Source: Polyangiaceae bacterium (GTDB lineage Bacteria > Myxococcota_A > Polyangia > Polyangiales > Polyangiaceae). From it: a stretch of 64,000 bases of DNA. The translations under genes and the position numbers were made by a program. The notes under the pieces are model-generated. The model searched no databases. It had not been told where the DNA came from and was given only the letters and a program-made list of their open reading frames with translations. Shown here piece after piece: positions 61,268-64,000 of the stretch. The DNA lies in NCBI GenBank assembly GCA_016719945.1, contig JADJYE010000015.1:1-64000 (forward strand), read 5' to 3'. Numbering within the stretch: position 1 is the first letter of the stretch; every line of letters starts with the position of its first letter.

Positions 61268-63199
61268 GTGCCTCCGGCTCCGAGCACGCGCTTCGAGCGC
61301 GCCTGTGCGCTGTCGGCCTGGGCTCTGCCCTTCGCGATCGCGCTGACCCGAGCCTCTTCGCATGCGCAGTGGCGAGGCGACGTCGCCGCGGTTCGCGACG
61401 TCGGGCTGGCCGGCCTGGGCTGGGGCGGCGGCGTGTCGACGGCGCTCTCCCAGGTCGCCCTGCTGCTGCCCCTCGGCTCGGTCACGTTTCGCACCGCGCT
61501 CGTGTCGTGCCTGGCGCTCGCCGTCGCGGCGCAGGCGCTGTTTGGGCTCGCGCTCTCGATGCTCCGCGCGGTCGAGGCCCGGGGCAGAGACGAGCCGAGC
61601 GAGGTCGCGGCCCCCGCGCTCGCCGCGCTCGCCACGATGCTCGCGACGATGGCCCCCACGTTCCAGTCCGAGGGGACGGTGGGCGGCGGCGTCATGGTGG
61701 CGGCGGCGCTCTGCCTCGCCGTGATCGCTCGCACCGCCGCCGCCGCCGAGCGGGCGCGCGTCGAAAACCCTCACCGCGGGCTGGTCGGCTCGGCGTTCCT
61801 GCTCGGCGCGGCGATCGCCGAGAACGCGGTGGCGGGTGGGGTCACGGCGCTCGTCTTGATCGTGGCGTCGCTGGTCGCCCCCTCCTCGGCGGGCACCGGC
61901 AAGGTGTGGCTCATCCCCTCGCGGGTGGTGCGAGCCTCAGGGCTCGCGGCGCTCGCGGGGCTGCTGGTGTTCTCGGCGCCCGGCCTGCTGCGAGCCATGG
62001 CGCCGAACACGGCGCTCGACCTCGGCGGGCCCTGGCTGTGGGGCTCGCTGCTGCCCGGGGCCGCCGCCGCGAAGCCGACCCTGGTGCAGGCGTGGACGAC
62101 CGAGCTCGGGGTGATCGCGGTCGGCATGGCGGCGTTCGGGGTGGTGACCCTCGCGCTCCTGCGCGACACGCGCGTCTGGCTCATCGCGCCGCTGCTCGTG
62201 TTCACGGCCGAGGTGCTGCTGCACTCGAGGGTGGGGGCCACCGAGGGCGCGCTCGGGCTGCGCAGCTTGTCTCTCGGCCTCACGGCCTGCGTCTCGACCG
62301 TCGGCGTGCACGCGTTCTTCACGCGCCTGACGCGGCTTCGGGTCCCGCTCGCGCGAGCCGGCGCGGCGCTCGTCGTGGCCTTCACGGGCACGCTCGTCGC
62401 GCTGACGGTCGAGCAGTCGAGCGAGGTGGCCGACCGTGACCGGGCGCGCGGCGCGGAGGAGCTGACGGACCTCGCCGTCGAGCGACTGCCCCCCCGCGCC
62501 GCCGTGCTCATCTCGGCGCCGCACCTCACGTGGCGGCTGCTCGCCGCGTCGCTCGTCGAGGGACGTCGACCGGACGTGCTGTTGCTCACGAAGTCGATCC
62601 TGCACCGCGGCGACGCCGCGTCGCGACTGATGGCGCGCGAGCCCAGCGCGGAGCCGCTGGTTCGCCTGTTCGCCATCGAGGGTCGGACCGATGAGTTCTC
62701 GCTCAACGAGATCGCGGACGCCCGACCGCTCGTCGTCGAGCCGGACCTCTCTTGGAGCGATCCGGAGTACGCGCACCTCTCAATAGACGGCGCCTGGCTA
62801 CGCTTTCAGCCGGAGCCGCTCGGCAAGAGCGACAAGCGCCTCGACCTGCCGCCCACGCTCGCGCGCCTCGCGCGGCTGTTCGAGGCCGTCGCGGAGCGGC
62901 CGGGGGACGAGGACACGGCGGCGGCGGCTCGCGCCCTGATCACCGCGCACGCCAAGGGGCTGCTGCGCGCGAACGACGTGAAGGGCGCGGACGCGTACCT
63001 GGCCGCGGTCGACAAGCCAGGCACGTCGATCACCGCGTCGTCGGGCTCGCTCGAGGTCGCGTTCGCCGCGACGCTCTCGCACATGCCGGTCAACCGCGCG
63101 CAGAAGGAGCGAGAGAAGGAGAAGGCGAAGATCCGCGAGATCGATCGCCGCGCCGAGGAGAAGAAGGGCAAGAAGAAGGGCGCGGCGCGTCCGCGCTGA
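61268..63199 (+). CDS. Multi-pass membrane protein resembling DUF2723 family
   Basis: 643 aa from GTG 61268 (a TTG twelve codons upstream is an alternative). About ten hydrophobic helices lie in the first 400 residues, beginning ACALSAWALPFAIALTRA with DVGLAGLGWGGGVSTALSQ, the arrangement of DUF2723/TMEM260-like glycosyltransferase-type proteins. A soluble C-terminal half follows with VLISAPHLTWRLLAASLV and LVVEPDLSWSDPEYAHLSID, ending in a Lys/Glu-rich tail (EKEKAKIREIDRRAEEKKGK). Possibly a protein O-mannosyltransferase-like enzyme; assignment rests on topology. Confidence 0.75.
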   Translation: MPPAPSTRFERACALSAWALPFAIALTRASSHAQWRGDVAAVRDVGLAGLGWGGGVSTALSQVALLLPLGSVTFRTALVSCLALAVAAQALFGLALSMLRAVEARGRDEPSEVAAPALAALATMLATMAPTFQSEGTVGGGVMVAAALCLAVIARTAAAAERARVENPHRGLVGSAFLLGAAIAENAVAGGVTALVLIVASLVAPSSAGTGKVWLIPSRVVRASGLAALAGLLVFSAPGLLRAMAPNTALDLGGPWLWGSLLPGAAAAKPTLVQAWTTELGVIAVGMAAFGVVTLALLRDTRVWLIAPLLVFTAEVLLHSRVGATEGALGLRSLSLGLTACVSTVGVHAFFTRLTRLRVPLARAGAALVVAFTGTLVALTVEQSSEVADRDRARGAEELTDLAVERLPPRAAVLISAPHLTWRLLAASLVEGRRPDVLLLTKSILHRGDAASRLMAREPSAEPLVRLFAIEGRTDEFSLNEIADARPLVVEPDLSWSDPEYAHLSIDGAWLRFQPEPLGKSDKRLDLPPTLARLARLFEAVAERPGDEDTAAAARALITAHAKGLLRANDVKGADAYLAAVDKPGTSITASSGSLEVAFAATLSHMPVNRAQKEREKEKAKIREIDRRAEEKKGKKKGAARPR

Positions 63200-63211
63200 G
63201 CGGACTTTCGC

Positions 63212-64000
63212 TCACCTCCCCTTCTTCAGCTTCTCACGCCCGACGGCGTTCGAGCCGAAGGTCGCCCAGCGGCCGTCGTACCCCTTCGTCCGGCGGGTGT
63301 AGACCGCGACACCTCCTCCCGCGCCCGGCATCCCGAGCGAGACGACGAGGGTCGAGCCCGACTTAAGCGCCGTTCCCTCGAGCGCCTGCCCCGAGAGCTC
63401 GTAGGCGACGCGGATCGTCTCCCCGTTCGGCGTGAGCGTGATCGAGCCGCCCACGGGGTTGTTCACCGGCTTGTAGGTGCCTTCGAAGCCCGGGGGGCCG
63501 ACGAGCTCCTGGTGCTCGATCCCCGAGGCGGCGGTGGTGACGACCCTGCCTTTCAGCGTCCCCCGGTCGAGCTCGTAGACCGCGACGCCGTACGGCTCGA
63601 CGCCCCACGCGACGCCGAGCACCGCTCGCGTCGTAAGCCCCATGCCCTCGGTCCCGTTCGACCAGCCGACCCGGTACACCTGCTGCACGCGCGGGTGGGG
63701 CTCGATGAGCAGGTGGCCCTTGTAGCTGCCCGGCGCGTTTGGGTAGGTGCCCTCGGTGATGTCGAGCTTGCCGGTGACGTCCTCCGGCAGGGACAGGGGA
63801 CGGTCCTCTTCCTCCTCCTCGTCCGCGTCGGGCTTCTTCTTCTTCTTGGGCGGAGAGAGCGCCTTGAACGCGTAGAAGCCGCCGACGCCGAGCCCGCCCA
63901 GGGCGAGCGCCCCCGCCGCGAGCCCGCCGAGGATCAACGCTCGGCGCCTCTCGTTCGGAGGCATCGCGACCGCCGGGATCGCGTCGTCACCCTTCTCGCC
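63212..64000 (-). CDS. Hypothetical membrane-anchored protein (5' end may lie outside window)
   Basis: At least 250 aa from ATG 63964, but the frame remains open to the window edge, so the start may be upstream. A single membrane helix (LILGGLAAGALALGGLGVGG) is followed by a Lys/Glu-rich linker (PPKKKKKPDADEEEEED) and a beta-rich outer domain (LDITEGTYPNAPGSYKGHLL, YELDRGTLKGRVVTTAASG, SITLTPNGETIRVAYELSG). Family not recognised. Convergent with the DUF2723-like gene, 12 bp apart. Confidence 0.68.
   Translation of the reverse strand, partial: GEKGDDAIPAVAMPPNERRRALILGGLAAGALALGGLGVGGFYAFKALSPPKKKKKPDADEEEEEDRPLSLPEDVTGKLDITEGTYPNAPGSYKGHLLIEPHPRVQQVYRVGWSNGTEGMGLTTRAVLGVAWGVEPYGVAVYELDRGTLKGRVVTTAASGIEHQELVGPPGFEGTYKPVNNPVGGSITLTPNGETIRVAYELSGQALEGTALKSGSTLVVSLGMPGAGGGVAVYTRRTKGYDGRWATFGSNAVGREKLKKGR

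Overview
The window is about 70% GC and looks like a chromosome segment of a myxobacterium (Myxococcota, probably Polyangia/Sandaracinaceae-like). The reasons are the many secreted lipoproteins with GGSGG-type linkers, MopE-like Asp/Cys metal-binding repeats and thrombospondin type 3 repeats, a Pro/Ala-rich Hanks-type Ser/Thr kinase, DUF4388 response regulators, an EAL regulator, chemosensory proteins, a CdaA-type diadenylate cyclase and a probable selenoprotein. Taxonomy is inferred from gene content, not from a marker gene.

Layout. 1-1.2 kb: end-truncated Kup potassium transporter. 1.3-2.1 kb: tRNA-Ser(CGA), tRNA-Ser(GGA), and a tandem array of tRNA-Ser pieces interrupted in the T-loop by a 73-74 bp hairpin element. 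2.1-2.9 kb: a lipoprotein glutathione peroxidase with an in-frame UGA at the active site and a SECIS-like hairpin. 3-14.7 kb: envelope and signalling genes (beta-barrel-like protein, scramblase-like protein, sulfatase-like enzyme, histidine-kinase-like protein, MopE/PPC lipoprotein, alpha/beta hydrolase, ABC-2 permease). 14.7-22 kb: Sir2, XerC/D recombinase, a broken membrane sulfatase, an MltD-like transglycosylase fused to an M16-like domain, and a phosphoglycolate phosphatase. 22-28 kb: Ser/Thr kinase, then folP-cdaA-ybbR (c-di-AMP synthesis). 28-33.3 kb: UPF0158 protein, glycerol kinase, MCP, small cytochrome-like protein. 33.4-34.1 kb: a second tRNA-Ser array (GCT anticodon) carrying the same T-loop element.

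34.9-46.9 kb is an accessory defence island on one strand. It starts with a chain of four genes overlapping by ATGA: a 331 aa protein with an Rx4H (HEPN-like) motif, a 37 aa ORF, a 138 aa ORF, and a 1092 aa SNF2 helicase. A decayed KilA-N gene, a frameshifted type III-like adenine methyltransferase (Mod), its Res helicase/nuclease and a DUF262/DUF1524 (GmrSD-like) nuclease follow. Two matching 47-bp palindromes lie just after the island.

47-56 kb: receiver-EAL regulator, amidohydrolase-like lipoprotein, and a translationally coupled chemosensory operon (DUF4388 regulator, CheW-like, soluble MCP-like, CheA-like with two Hpt domains). 56-64 kb: serine beta-lactamase-like hydrolase, small lipoproteins, aspartyl-tRNA synthetase, a multi-pass membrane protein and an edge-truncated membrane protein.

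Several otherwise conserved genes carry single disruptions (in-frame TAA at 16758, TAG at 26747; frameshifts near 17398, 41309, 41660 and at the G8 run 52513-52520). These are either real gene decay or base-calling/assembly errors, and raw reads are needed to decide.
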